A DNA stretch of 64,000 nt, from assembly GCA_020343875.1 (NCBI GenBank), contig CP070811.1, forward strand, positions 4,612,711 through 4,676,710. Reading direction: 5' to 3'. The position numbers were made by a program, and so were the translations under genes. This document shows, one piece after another, positions 51,699-59,638 of the stretch (positions are counted from its first letter, which is position 1; every line of letters starts with the position of its first letter). The DNA is from Anaerolineales bacterium (GTDB lineage: Bacteria > Chloroflexota > Anaerolineae > 4572-78 > NAK82). Below the pieces are notes generated by a model. That model had not been told where the DNA came from. It did no database searches and was given only the letters and a program-made list of their open reading frames with translations.

Positions 51699-53003
51699 TT
51701 GAATATCGCAATTATTGGGGCTGGTGTTGCTGGCCTCACCGCAGCCTACGAGCTGACCAAAGTGGGGCACCGCGTCGTCGTTTTTGAGGCGGCGGATAAG
51801 ACCGGCGGGTTGGCGTCTGGCTTCAAGGACCAAGGCTGGGAATGGTCCTTGGAGCGCTTCTATCACCACTGGTTTGCCTCCGATGACGAGGTTATCAACC
51901 TGATCAAAGAGATCGGCCAGGAGGAGAAGCTCTTTTTTCCCCGACCAATTACCTCCATCTGGCACAAGGGCAAGGCTTACCCATTTGACAGTTACTTGCG
52001 GGCGGCCCTCTTTCCCCATCTGTCCCTGGTTGACAAGATCCGTGGTGGACCGGTCGCCATCTATCTGCGCCTCGCCCGCAACTGGTGGTCGTTGGAGAAG
52101 TACACGGCCCACGAATGGCTCACCCGCTGGCTGGGGCGGCGCGCTTACCAGATTCTTTGGGAGCCGTTACTGGTTGGCAAGTTCGGTGATTATCACCGGG
52201 AGGTGAACATGGCCTGGATGTGGGCGCGCCTCCACAAACGCACGCCTCGCTTGGGCTACTTCGTGGGCGGGTTCCAGGCATTCTCCGATGCGCTGGCCGA
52301 CCGGGCCCGAAGCGGGGGCGCTGACATACGGCTCAATGCTCCCGTTCACGCGATACAGGCGGCGGCGGGTGGCCTCGTTCTGCGAGCGGCATCCGGGGAC
52401 GAGGTCTTTGACCGGGTCATCGCTACCGTTTCGCCTGGATTGCTTTCTCGGCTGGCGCCTGAGCTTCCATCTGATTACCTGGAAGGGCTGAAGCGGCTCA
52501 AGTCCATGGGGGCGGTGGTGCTGATCCTGGCGCTTAAGCACCAATTAACCGAGGGACACTATTGGATCAACTTGCCCAAGGGAGAGGGCTTCCCCTTTTT
52601 GGCCCTGGTTGAGCATACGAATTACGTTGAGTCCAAGCATTATGGTGGCGATCACCTGATCTACTGCGGGGATTATCTGAAGCCGGACCATGAGTATTTC
52701 AGTCTGTCGCAGCAAGAGCTATTGACGCGTTTTTTGCCCACGTTGTCTCGCTTCAACCCGGATTTCGAGCCTGATTGGGTGCGGACGAGTTGGCTCTTTC
52801 GTGAAAAGTATGCCCAGCCGGTGCCCCCTGTGAATCACTCCCATAACATCCCCGATCTGGCAACGCCCATTCCCGGCCTGTATTGGGCCAGCATGAGTCA
52901 GGTTTATCCATGGGACCGGGGGACCAATTACGCGGTTGAGATTGGTCAGGAGGTGGCCAGACGTGCAATTTCAGACGCTGGGCTAGCCGGCGGCTGGAAT
53001 TGA
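51699..53003 (+). CDS. FAD/NAD(P)-binding amine-oxidase-like oxidoreductase
   Basis: A 434-residue protein starting at a TTG at 51699 with AAAGGGG upstream; the frame opens at 51660 without a site. The dinucleotide-binding motif is IAIIGAGVAGLTAAYELTKV, with VVFEAADKTGGLASGF following. The middle has LGRRAYQILWEPLLVGKFGD and YFVGGFQAFSDALADRA, and the C-terminal FAD motif is IPGLYWASMSQVYPWDRGTN. This fits the protoporphyrinogen-oxidase/amine-oxidase fold in the subgroup found in surface-glycan loci. Substrate unknown. Confidence 0.85.
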   Translation: MNIAIIGAGVAGLTAAYELTKVGHRVVVFEAADKTGGLASGFKDQGWEWSLERFYHHWFASDDEVINLIKEIGQEEKLFFPRPITSIWHKGKAYPFDSYLRAALFPHLSLVDKIRGGPVAIYLRLARNWWSLEKYTAHEWLTRWLGRRAYQILWEPLLVGKFGDYHREVNMAWMWARLHKRTPRLGYFVGGFQAFSDALADRARSGGADIRLNAPVHAIQAAAGGLVLRAASGDEVFDRVIATVSPGLLSRLAPELPSDYLEGLKRLKSMGAVVLILALKHQLTEGHYWINLPKGEGFPFLALVEHTNYVESKHYGGDHLIYCGDYLKPDHEYFSLSQQELLTRFLPTLSRFNPDFEPDWVRTSWLFREKYAQPVPPVNHSHNIPDLATPIPGLYWASMSQVYPWDRGTNYAVEIGQEVARRAISDAGLAGGWN

Positions 53004-53295
53004 GGATGAATCTTAGTCGATATGGCTGGCGGGCGTTACATCTCTCTCAGTCTCGCCGCGATGGTTACTTCGGGGGTGACTGTTCGCAGAGGCTAGCAAC
53101 CCCCACATGCCCAGATAATCAGTTGTCGCGAAATCTTCGGTGATCTAAGCAGTGAAACGTGTCGCTGTGGTTCTGGTCGCAGCCTGCTTTCCTACGATAC
53201 CATAGGCAGTCGCACCAGATAATATTCCAACGGGCCTTTATGAAAAGGACTGACTTACTTCTAGCGCGCCATCCTGATTGAAGTTTAGTTCAAGA
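53004..53295 (+). other. Gap between convergent genes
   Basis: About 290 bases between the FAD oxidoreductase (plus) and the DUF5995-like gene (minus). There is no recognisable coding, no strong hairpin with a T-run, and no repeat that I can name. Confidence 0.4.
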
Positions 53296-54006
53296 TCAGC
53301 GATTGATGAAAGGAGTATTTTTGAGCAGTATGGTTTTGGCGCGCTTGAGCGCGGTGGTTTCAATCTGCTGGCGTAGTGTCTCACGTTCGCTTGGTTTGGA
53401 CAATTGTATCAGGCGCACCCCTTGGCTCCATACCTCGTCCCGCCAACTCGTCAGTAGCTGTGAAACTATCCATTCATCGATCGGACCAAGCATCTTATCT
53501 GCGATATCTAGTTTGGGTGCCAGGCGTTCCACCACCGTATCCTGGACTATATCAACAGTCCGGCCAATAATCTGATTCACGTAACAGTAGTCAGCATATC
53601 GCTCGTTACGCCCCCTGTCTGAAAGGGCTGCCCACTCCGGCTCCAGCATATCCACCAGCGTCAGTACCAGATCGTAGTTGATGTGCGCGTTGATGCCCAG
53701 CTGGAGGTTTTGCAGAACCAGTGTCTCCGGGTTGCTGGCTGCATCGTGTACCTGACGCCACACAGCCTGCGTGGCGGGGCTATCCCGCTCATACGCTTCC
53801 AGGGCATCAAAGTAGTAATCAGCAAATCGATGTATCAGCGTACTCACCCACGCCGAATTGGTGAACTCATCTGCATCAACGGCTGCTGCCATGTTACGGG
53901 TCATCAGCAAGTAACAGCTCAAAAAGATCGAGCGTCGATCGGACACTGCTTCCCACTTCTGTACCAGAGCGTGCATACGCTCTATGAGCGGTCGATGATC
54001 AGACAT
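53296..54006 (-). CDS. DUF5995-like protein
   Basis: A 236-residue soluble, helix-rich protein. The N-terminus MSDHRPLIERMHALVQKW and SIFLSCYLLMTRNMAAAVDA, the WRQVHDAA segment, and QLGINAHINYDLVLTLVDML match the layout of the DUF5995 family, whose function is unknown. The conserved His-Ile-Asn-Tyr/Phe-Asp motif may be a metal or active site. AAAGG precedes the ATG. The gene is single, with gaps on both sides. Confidence 0.72.
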   Translation of the reverse strand: MSDHRPLIERMHALVQKWEAVSDRRSIFLSCYLLMTRNMAAAVDADEFTNSAWVSTLIHRFADYYFDALEAYERDSPATQAVWRQVHDAASNPETLVLQNLQLGINAHINYDLVLTLVDMLEPEWAALSDRGRNERYADYCYVNQIIGRTVDIVQDTVVERLAPKLDIADKMLGPIDEWIVSQLLTSWRDEVWSQGVRLIQLSKPSERETLRQQIETTALKRAKTILLKNTPFINR

Positions 54007-54169
54007 TGCTACCTTTTCCAGCGGGCGAGAAGGGAAAGATTCGCGTCAGCATATTACTGATAATCCGCAAGTCTGTTTGAAAACAACGCGCTCACTCCGC
54101 TTCTAGCGGCGCGTTTCTCCACGGCCTGAGTGTGGCGCCAACGCGTCCGCACGGGCTAGGTCGCTTCCC

Positions 54170-54874
54170 TTAGACTGAGCGTGTCAGGCCTCCATCAACC
54201 CGAATGTTTTGTCCGGTGATGTAACTCGCTTCAGATGAAATCAAGAAGGCCACCGCCTTGGCCACCTCGCTGGCCTGACCGCGTCTCTGCATAGGTATTG
54301 ACGCCCGTGTCGTTTCGTCTATCTCGTAAGTGTCCACATAACCCGGCAAAACGTTATTTATCCGAATGTTATGCCTGGCATATTGATCCGCGTACAGCTT
54401 GACGAAACTGCCCAGAGCTGCTCGCAAGGTAGATGAGACCGGAAAAGAAAGGGATGGTTCGAATGCTGAAAAGGTGGAGATATTGACTATGGCTCCGCCC
54501 CCTTGTTTCATCATAGCCGGGGTGACTAGCCGGGCCATGCGGATGACACTGAACAAGATCAGGTCGATTCCTTCCATCCACTGCTGGTCTGAGATATCAA
54601 GTAAATCCCCTTTGGGTGGATGGCCAGTGTTGTTGACCAGGGCGTCAATCCGGCCGTAAGTGTTCAACGTCAGTTCGACGAGCATCTCTAGATCCCGGAC
54701 GGCGGTCACTGAACCCCGGCAACCGATGCCACCCAGTTCAGTAGCCAGGCCAGTAGCGCTGTCGGACGGGGACAAGAGTGCCACGAAGTAGCCATGCTTG
54801 GCAAGTTCGCGAGCACAAGCCGCGCCTATACCGTGACCTGCGGCGGTGACAATTGCAACCTTTGCCTGTGTCAT
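54170..54874 (-). CDS. Atypical short-chain dehydrogenase/reductase without the catalytic Tyr-Lys
   Basis: A 234-residue SDR. The cofactor motif is [18 protein letters not shown], with [16 protein letters not shown] and [14 protein letters not shown]. Where classical SDRs have Tyr-x-x-x-Lys, this one reads [11 protein letters not shown], so Tyr is Ser and Lys is Arg. The surrounding fold ([31 protein letters not shown]) is well kept, suggesting a known divergent SDR branch rather than decay. It may bind NAD(P) without usual catalysis. The ATG at 54874 follows AAGGGTG; an earlier ATG at 54895 has no site. Confidence 0.85.
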   Translation of the reverse strand: MTQAKVAIVTAAGHGIGAACARELAKHGYFVALLSPSDSATGLATELGGIGCRGSVTAVRDLEMLVELTLNTYGRIDALVNNTGHPPKGDLLDISDQQWMEGIDLILFSVIRMARLVTPAMMKQGGGAIVNISTFSAFEPSLSFPVSSTLRAALGSFVKLYADQYARHNIRINNVLPGYVDTYEIDETTRASIPMQRRGQASEVAKAVAFLISSEASYITGQNIRVDGGLTRSV

Positions 54875-54895
54875 AGACTTCACCCTTTGCGTCAT

Positions 54896-55201
54896 GCATC
54901 AAAACGAACTTATGTTATCAGAATGTCTCTTTGTTTGGCGGAGGCTCAAAAATCTCGTCTGGGGAGTGCCCCAGATTTTTGGGAAACTGGGACACACTGG
55001 GGAGGATACGGGGGAATCCCCCCGCTCATCCCTGTGCTTCCCCATTCTTGGGGACGTACCCTCTCGCCCGCCACTCACTTGCAGAGTCAAGTCGAACGCA
55101 TAAAATGGATCCCTGAGCATCGAACCGATATGAATATACACGGATGGGCCTGAAAACGCAATGCCAAGTGGGGCTCTAGTGGAGAAAATCGGGTAGGGGC
55201 C
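54896..55201. other. Hairpin-rich intergenic stretch before the ugd relic
   Basis: Three hairpins crowd within 120 bases. CTGGGG-AGTG-CCCCAG (about 54960) has flanking AAAAAT/ATTTTT arms. GGGGG-AAT-CCCCC occurs near 55015, and TCCCCA-TTCT-TGGGGA near 55040. This is the look of a MITE or REP-type palindromic element. No transposase or terminal repeat is seen. It borders the ugd relic. Confidence 0.45.
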
Positions 55202-55486
55202 CTGCATAACATTACTGTAATTGGCGTCGGCTATGTGGGCCTGGTTACAGGCGCTTGCTTTGCTGATCTGGCCGGAGGTTGCGATGTAACTGTGGTCTGC
55301 AGCGATTGGAATGTGTTGAAGCATTTAGACATGGCCAGAATCAGGAAGGTGGTACGCCAGCCCTTCATCGTGGGCGGTCGCAATCTTTACGAACCGGATG
55401 AGTTGAAGAGACTAGGCTTCACCTACCGGGGTGTGGGGCGAGGATATTACGGGCGCGATGCGTGTCAGGTGAGATGTGAAGCATAA
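55202..55486 (+). pseudogene. UDP-glucose 6-dehydrogenase relic with an internal deletion
   Basis: Read in one frame from a CTG at 55202, residues 1-25 give the Ugd N-terminus (ITVIGVGYVGLVTGACFADL). The frame then jumps, after about 30 residues, to the Ugd C-terminus (QPFIVGGRNLYEPDELKRLG, FTYRGVGRG). About 330 residues with the catalytic Cys and sugar-binding core are missing. The two ends are joined in frame without stops. The longest ATG/GTG frame begins at GTG 55235. It cannot be active. It is followed by a strong terminator. Confidence 0.85.
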
Positions 55487-55524
55487 GGTTGGCTCCAGCT
55501 GATAAGCTTTCCAGGGCCTGCTAG

Positions 55525-55556
55525 AAGAGCCCCTCGCTCGCGCCGAGGGGCTCTTT
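55525..55556. terminator. Strong bidirectional intrinsic terminator
   Basis: AAGAGCCCCTCG (55525-55536) pairs perfectly with CGAGGGGCTCTT (55544-55555): 12 base pairs, 7-base loop, short T-run on the plus side (CTTTCC). It lies between the convergent ugd relic (plus) and the PfpI gene (minus) and could end both. Confidence 0.75.
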
Positions 55557-55607
55557 CCATGGACTGGGCAGCGCATCGGGGCACGCGTATGCCTGCGTGC
55601 GTCTTCG

Positions 55608-56189
55608 CTATGGCTCAATCTTGGTGCCCAACACTTCTAGGAATTGGGCCAGCCAGTCGGGGTGGGCGGGCCAGGCGGCGGCGGAGACCAAGTTACCATC
55701 CGTGTGGGCTTTGTCAAAGCCGACGTCCACCCAGGTGCCGCCGGCACTGTTTACGTCGGGCCCAACGGCCGGGTAGGCGGAGCAAGATCTTCCGCCTAGC
55801 ACACCGGCGGCAGCCAGCACCTGCGGGCCGTGGCAGATGGCGGCGATGGGCTTGCCGGCCTGCATAAAATGTCGCACCATTTCCAACACTCTCTGGTTGA
55901 GGCGGATGTACTCGGGCGCCCTGCCTCCGGGTATGACCAAGGCATCGTAGGCCTCGGCCTTCGCCTCGGCGAAGGTCACGTTCAGGGTGAAATTGTGGCC
56001 TCGCTTCTCGCTGTAAGTCTGATCTCCCTCGAAGTCATGGATGGCGGTGCGTACCTGGTCTCCTGACTTCTTGTCCGGGCAGACAGCATCGACTTGATGA
56101 CCTACCATTTGCAGAGCCTGGAAGGGTACCATAACTTCGTAGTCTTCTACAAAGTCGCCGACGAGCATCAAAATCTTTTTTGCAGCCAT
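55608..56189 (-). CDS. DJ-1/PfpI-family protein
   Basis: A 193-residue protein from the ATG at 56189, with AAGGAG 8 bases upstream; the frame is open further but the extension is unsupported. The nucleophile elbow is [14 protein letters not shown] with the reactive Cys. The acidic partner lies in [15 protein letters not shown], and [17 protein letters not shown] is the family core. It is of the PfpI/YhbO type, some members of which act as glyoxalases or deglycases and protein-quality enzymes. No operon partner; the methyltransferase upstream is in the same direction but separated by 85 bases. Confidence 0.9.
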   Translation of the reverse strand: MAAKKILMLVGDFVEDYEVMVPFQALQMVGHQVDAVCPDKKSGDQVRTAIHDFEGDQTYSEKRGHNFTLNVTFAEAKAEAYDALVIPGGRAPEYIRLNQRVLEMVRHFMQAGKPIAAICHGPQVLAAAGVLGGRSCSAYPAVGPDVNSAGGTWVDVGFDKAHTDGNLVSAAAWPAHPDWLAQFLEVLGTKIEP

Positions 56190-56274
56190 TGCCTGTCTCC
56201 TTCTTTGAGTGTTGCCCAGCTTGGGGCACGGATCCGCGCGTACATAGTTCAGTTTAGCACACATCGTAGGGCTG

Positions 56275-57195
56275 TCAAGAGGTTGAGGTGTTTCTTCCGC
56301 GCTGGGCGCTGTGGTCGCCATTTTGGGCCAGGTAGATCGTCCATTCCTCAGCGTCGTACAGGTCCAGGCCATCCCAGGCTGGGTATGTCTCTACGTGGCC
56401 GAAGCCAGCTTGGTGCAGCATATCCACCATGATCTGGGTAGGGTATGCCTGGTCGGTGAGCGCGTATTCATGGAGATCACCCGTCTGGAGATTGATAATG
56501 TGGAATTGCTCAAGGGAGAGGTTTTCTTTGGAGAACCAGTGACGCTCGCCAAGGTGTAGGAAAGCGAAGTCTCCCCATAGACCAGCGCGATCAGTGAACC
56601 ACCATGTGTGGTCCGTTTTGTCGATTTTATCGAAGTCGAGCAGCTCGACAACCAGGTGGCTGCTAGGTTTCAAGGCCTTGGCGCAGCGGTGGAGCAGATC
56701 GGCGGCTTCGGCAGGGCTGAAGACGGCCAACTGACCGTACAGAAAAAGAGCTGCGTCGAAGCTGCCAGGGGGTATGTCCATTGCCCGGGCGTCGTTCAGT
56801 TCAAAAATACAGCGCTCAGCGACGCCTGCTTCGGCGGCTATTTGGCGGGCATGACGGATCGAGGCAGGGCTAAAGTCGATGCCGTGCACGCTACAGCCGC
56901 GCCGGGCCAGTTGCACGGCGTACAATCCTGGCCCACAGGTCACGTCTAGAACCCGGTTCTCTTCGCGTAGTAATAGCCTATCCCATAGCCAGTCGACCTG
57001 ACGTACGACTTCTACTTGCCTGCGACTGGCTGCGCCGTGAGTTTGATCCAAGTGCTCGCGCAACATGCGTTCACTGAAGTCGGGATCGTCCCAAGGCAGG
57101 TTGGAAGCACCGTGAGGAGGAGTAGGTGGTTGAGGGCGGCGGTAGACTCGCCACAATGTGTCGTGAAGGCGACGATCGATATCAGCAGAGTTCAT
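56275..57195 (-). CDS. Class I SAM-dependent methyltransferase
   Basis: A 306-residue protein. SAM motif [19 protein letters not shown] with [20 protein letters not shown], then [20 protein letters not shown]. An N-terminal ~75-residue segment with [11 protein letters not shown] precedes the catalytic domain. The C-terminal half has [20 protein letters not shown] and an aromatic-rich patch; substrate unknown. The ATG at 57195 lacks a strong ribosome-binding site. It sits between the PfpI and flavin reductase genes on the same strand. Confidence 0.88.
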   Translation of the reverse strand: MNSADIDRRLHDTLWRVYRRPQPPTPPHGASNLPWDDPDFSERMLREHLDQTHGAASRRQVEVVRQVDWLWDRLLLREENRVLDVTCGPGLYAVQLARRGCSVHGIDFSPASIRHARQIAAEAGVAERCIFELNDARAMDIPPGSFDAALFLYGQLAVFSPAEAADLLHRCAKALKPSSHLVVELLDFDKIDKTDHTWWFTDRAGLWGDFAFLHLGERHWFSKENLSLEQFHIINLQTGDLHEYALTDQAYPTQIMVDMLHQAGFGHVETYPAWDGLDLYDAEEWTIYLAQNGDHSAQRGRNTSTS

Positions 57196-57322
57196 GGCCC
57201 GCCCATTTGAACAAAACGCTCTGGCAGATCGACCTGGTCGTTCACAGTGACCCCGAGAAGGGAGAGGACTTTCTCTGTTTGTGGATTTTCCCTGCGCAAT
57301 TCCAGGATACTATCTGTACCTG

Positions 57323-57805
57323 TCAGCCGCCGTAATGCCATGGGGTGTCGCGCAGGGACAGGGACGTGGCCTTGGGATCGTGCACGCCGGCCTCAATCAC
57401 TTCTGCTACCACAACTGTGTGATCGCCACGTTTGACCATATCGGTCACCTGGCATTCGAACCAGGCCGGGGCGTCCAAAAAGATTGGTGCACCTGTGACC
57501 GGCCCCGGTACGAAGGTAAATCCACTCAACTTGTCTCCCTCAAGCTCGGCCTGCCTAAAGAATGTCTGTGCCATTTCAGTCTGGTCCGCAGCCAGCAGGT
57601 TAATGGCAAACTGACCGCTCCCTTCGACCATAGCATAGGTCAGGGTATCAGCCTTTACGCCCAACATCACCAGGGGGGGATGAAAACTGGCCTGGCTAAG
57701 CCAACTTACAGTGCTGGCGTTGAAGCCTCCCTGGTGTTTGATGGTCAGCAGGTATAGGCCGTGAGTGATCATGCGAAGTGTTGTCTTTTTGGCTTGGGGG
57801 TCCAT
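57323..57805 (-). CDS. Flavin reductase-family protein (FMN-binding split barrel)
   Basis: A 160-residue protein with MITHGLYLLTIKHQGGFNAS and WLSQASFHPPLVMLGVKADT. FAINLLAADQTEMAQTFFR is typical of the flavin reductase/Rut-type split barrel, and PIFLDAPAWFECQV follows. It probably binds FMN and reduces it with NAD(P)H, or uses it to reduce a partner. AGGAG precedes the ATG. The C-terminus ends DTPWHYGG. The LLM-type oxidoreductase at 1.2-2.1 kb is far away, so no pairing is claimed. Confidence 0.88.
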   Translation of the reverse strand: MDPQAKKTTLRMITHGLYLLTIKHQGGFNASTVSWLSQASFHPPLVMLGVKADTLTYAMVEGSGQFAINLLAADQTEMAQTFFRQAELEGDKLSGFTFVPGPVTGAPIFLDAPAWFECQVTDMVKRGDHTVVVAEVIEAGVHDPKATSLSLRDTPWHYGG

Positions 57806-57834
57806 GCTCGACTCCTATGTTGTATTGTCATTCC

Positions 57835-58944
57835 TCAAGATAGATAACGGACCAGACCGATCACCAGATAGATGTACACACATCCCGCGCTGGTCAGAGT
57901 TAGCAGGCTGCTCAAGCCAAAAGCCAGCCAGTTGGGGCTAGGGCTGGTATTGGTCCAGGGGCCGGTCTCGTGTGATGGATAAGGGGGTTCAGGCTGTCTG
58001 GTTGAAGGCGTGTCTTCGGCAGCCGGGGGACGAAATTCACTCAGCTTGTGGAGCTGTGCCCAGGCCTCATTCCGTGACTTCTCGTCAGCCGCGAACTGAG
58101 TGGCACCCCGGAAGGCTTGGATTGCACGGCCACGCTGGTCCAGGGCCAGATAAGCCAGGCCCAGATTCACGTAAGCAGGGCCATAGCGACGGTCGCTGCC
58201 AAGAGCCTGGCGATAGCGGGCAATTGCGTCTTCGTAGTTGCCCGCAGCATGATATTCCGCGCCGAGGTCAAAATGGATATCGGCTGGTCGTCGTTGGGAG
58301 CGTGGCTCAGAGGGGGTGTGTCGCGCAGGGCGGGCTGGTCGCTGACTGGCGCGTGTTTCTGCCTGTGGGTCCTGCTGGCTGCGCAGCATAGCTATCAGGC
58401 TTGCAAGAGCGGTGAACCCGTCGAGGGTGGGAAATGGAAGTAAGTTGAAAAAGGCTAAAGCCAGATTGGCATAGATAGGATACGTGGTGAAGGCGGCTGC
58501 CCAGGCGACGATGTTGGGCCTGGCGACAGGTTCGACGTCAAGCAGGAGGCTCAGGACTTGTGATGGGCTTTGTTGGCTGAAGATGGCTACCAGCAGGACA
58601 AGCATCAGGGTAAGGACGAGTATGAAGCCGGCCAGCACTAAGTTGGCCAGCGCACCCGCAATGGCGACCAGGAACAGGCCAGGATAGCGGCGCTTAAAGG
58701 GCCTTGAATCTACCTGGACTGGCCGGGCCCAGCCAAAACCGAAGAAGACAAAAGTCAGGGTGCCAAACCAGGAGATGTGGCGAAGGGGATTGAGCGTAAT
58801 ACGACCTCGCTCCACTTGTGACAGATCGCCCAGTAGATAGGCAGTCAAGGTATGAGCCAGTTCGTGAACGGTAAAGCCAGCAACAATGCCAGGAATGATG
58901 AGCAGATTAGTCCAGGACGGAACCAGGCTAGACAGGTCACCCAT
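57835..58944 (-). CDS. Site-2 protease-like M50 metallopeptidase with TPR repeats
   Basis: A 369-residue protein from the ATG at 58944 (AAAGGG upstream; an in-frame TTG is 2 codons earlier). The zinc motif is VHELAH (about residues 26-31), with the third ligand in NLLPFPTLDGF. Four to six hydrophobic segments surround the site. A disordered region rich in Arg/Pro/Ser (about 195-225) leads to TPR repeats (about 225-300; LGAEYHAAGNYEDAIARYRQAL, YVNLGLAYLALDQ). One last membrane helix ends the protein. The TPRs may recruit substrates. Site-2 proteases cleave within membranes, often releasing sigma factors, but no target is shown. Confidence 0.85.
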   Translation of the reverse strand: MGDLSSLVPSWTNLLIIPGIVAGFTVHELAHTLTAYLLGDLSQVERGRITLNPLRHISWFGTLTFVFFGFGWARPVQVDSRPFKRRYPGLFLVAIAGALANLVLAGFILVLTLMLVLLVAIFSQQSPSQVLSLLLDVEPVARPNIVAWAAAFTTYPIYANLALAFFNLLPFPTLDGFTALASLIAMLRSQQDPQAETRASQRPARPARHTPSEPRSQRRPADIHFDLGAEYHAAGNYEDAIARYRQALGSDRRYGPAYVNLGLAYLALDQRGRAIQAFRGATQFAADEKSRNEAWAQLHKLSEFRPPAAEDTPSTRQPEPPYPSHETGPWTNTSPSPNWLAFGLSSLLTLTSAGCVYIYLVIGLVRYLS

Positions 58945-58956
58945 ATCCAAACCCTT

Positions 58957-59547
58957 TCATCTAAGTTCAAAAGGAACTTGGACTGTTTGCAGGACCTCGT
59001 CGTTCCGGGTCATCTCTGCGCGGGCTATATAGGTGGCGCCGGACTCAAAAGTGCGCAAGTGGAGAGTGAAGTCCAATTCGGGCTCTTTGTGCTCGACGAT
59101 GAAGGTGGTGGCAATCTCATGCCCGTGCCGGTCGAGTATGCTCAGCGTCACATCAGGATATGGGCTGGGAGGTCGGTCATCGCTGAGTGTTGGGTGATTG
59201 TCAACTGGCGCTTCTTGAGGTGGCCCTGCGTCTGGAAACAGACTAGGGTTGGCGGTGGAGGGTGACTGGGTCGATTTTCCCCCCGGGGTGCTTTCTGTTA
59301 GTTGTGGCATATCGTAAAAGTGAATGGGATTGGAAACATTGCTGTGTCCATAAGCAGGCAGCCCCGATACTCGCAGTATCAATGATACGCGTCGCAAGTC
59401 CGGTAAAGGCTGCGGGATGAGAGTCTCAATTTGAATTGGGTCAGACACAGTCTGCTCCTCAGTAAATCCAGAAAACTGCAGATCTATCAGAGTGGCTCCC
59501 AAGTATTGAGAAAGCACGGCGGGGAATCTCGCCCAGGTTCGTACCAT
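58957..59547 (-). CDS. Protein of unknown function with a C-terminal beta-rich domain
   Basis: A 196-residue protein with no signal peptide. The N-terminal ~80 residues (including VSLILRVSGLPAYG) and the C-terminal ~60 (DVTLSILDRHGHEIATTFIV, ending VQVPFELR) look like strands. They are separated by a Pro/Ser/Thr-rich linker. I do not recognise the family. It lies 6 bases before the site-2 protease gene on the same strand and is probably in its operon. The ATG lacks a strong ribosome-binding site. Confidence 0.55.
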   Translation of the reverse strand: MVRTWARFPAVLSQYLGATLIDLQFSGFTEEQTVSDPIQIETLIPQPLPDLRRVSLILRVSGLPAYGHSNVSNPIHFYDMPQLTESTPGGKSTQSPSTANPSLFPDAGPPQEAPVDNHPTLSDDRPPSPYPDVTLSILDRHGHEIATTFIVEHKEPELDFTLHLRTFESGATYIARAEMTRNDEVLQTVQVPFELR

Positions 59548-59599
59548 CTTCCGAAAATGTGGGACACACCCGATCTATTACTATGCAGGGTGATTATAC

Positions 59600-59638
59600 A
59601 CGCCGCTGGCGTGCGCGTCAAAGCTATAGCTTTGACGT
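59600..59638. repeat. Tandem palindromes at the end of the GT39 gene
   Basis: A hairpin CACGCC-GCT-GGCGTG (59600-59614) is followed by a perfect 22-base palindrome (59617-59638): CGTCAAAGCTA directly followed by its reverse complement. The second lies across the stop codon of the glycosyltransferase gene. They could form a terminator-like structure on either strand, or a protein-binding site. Confidence 0.6.
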
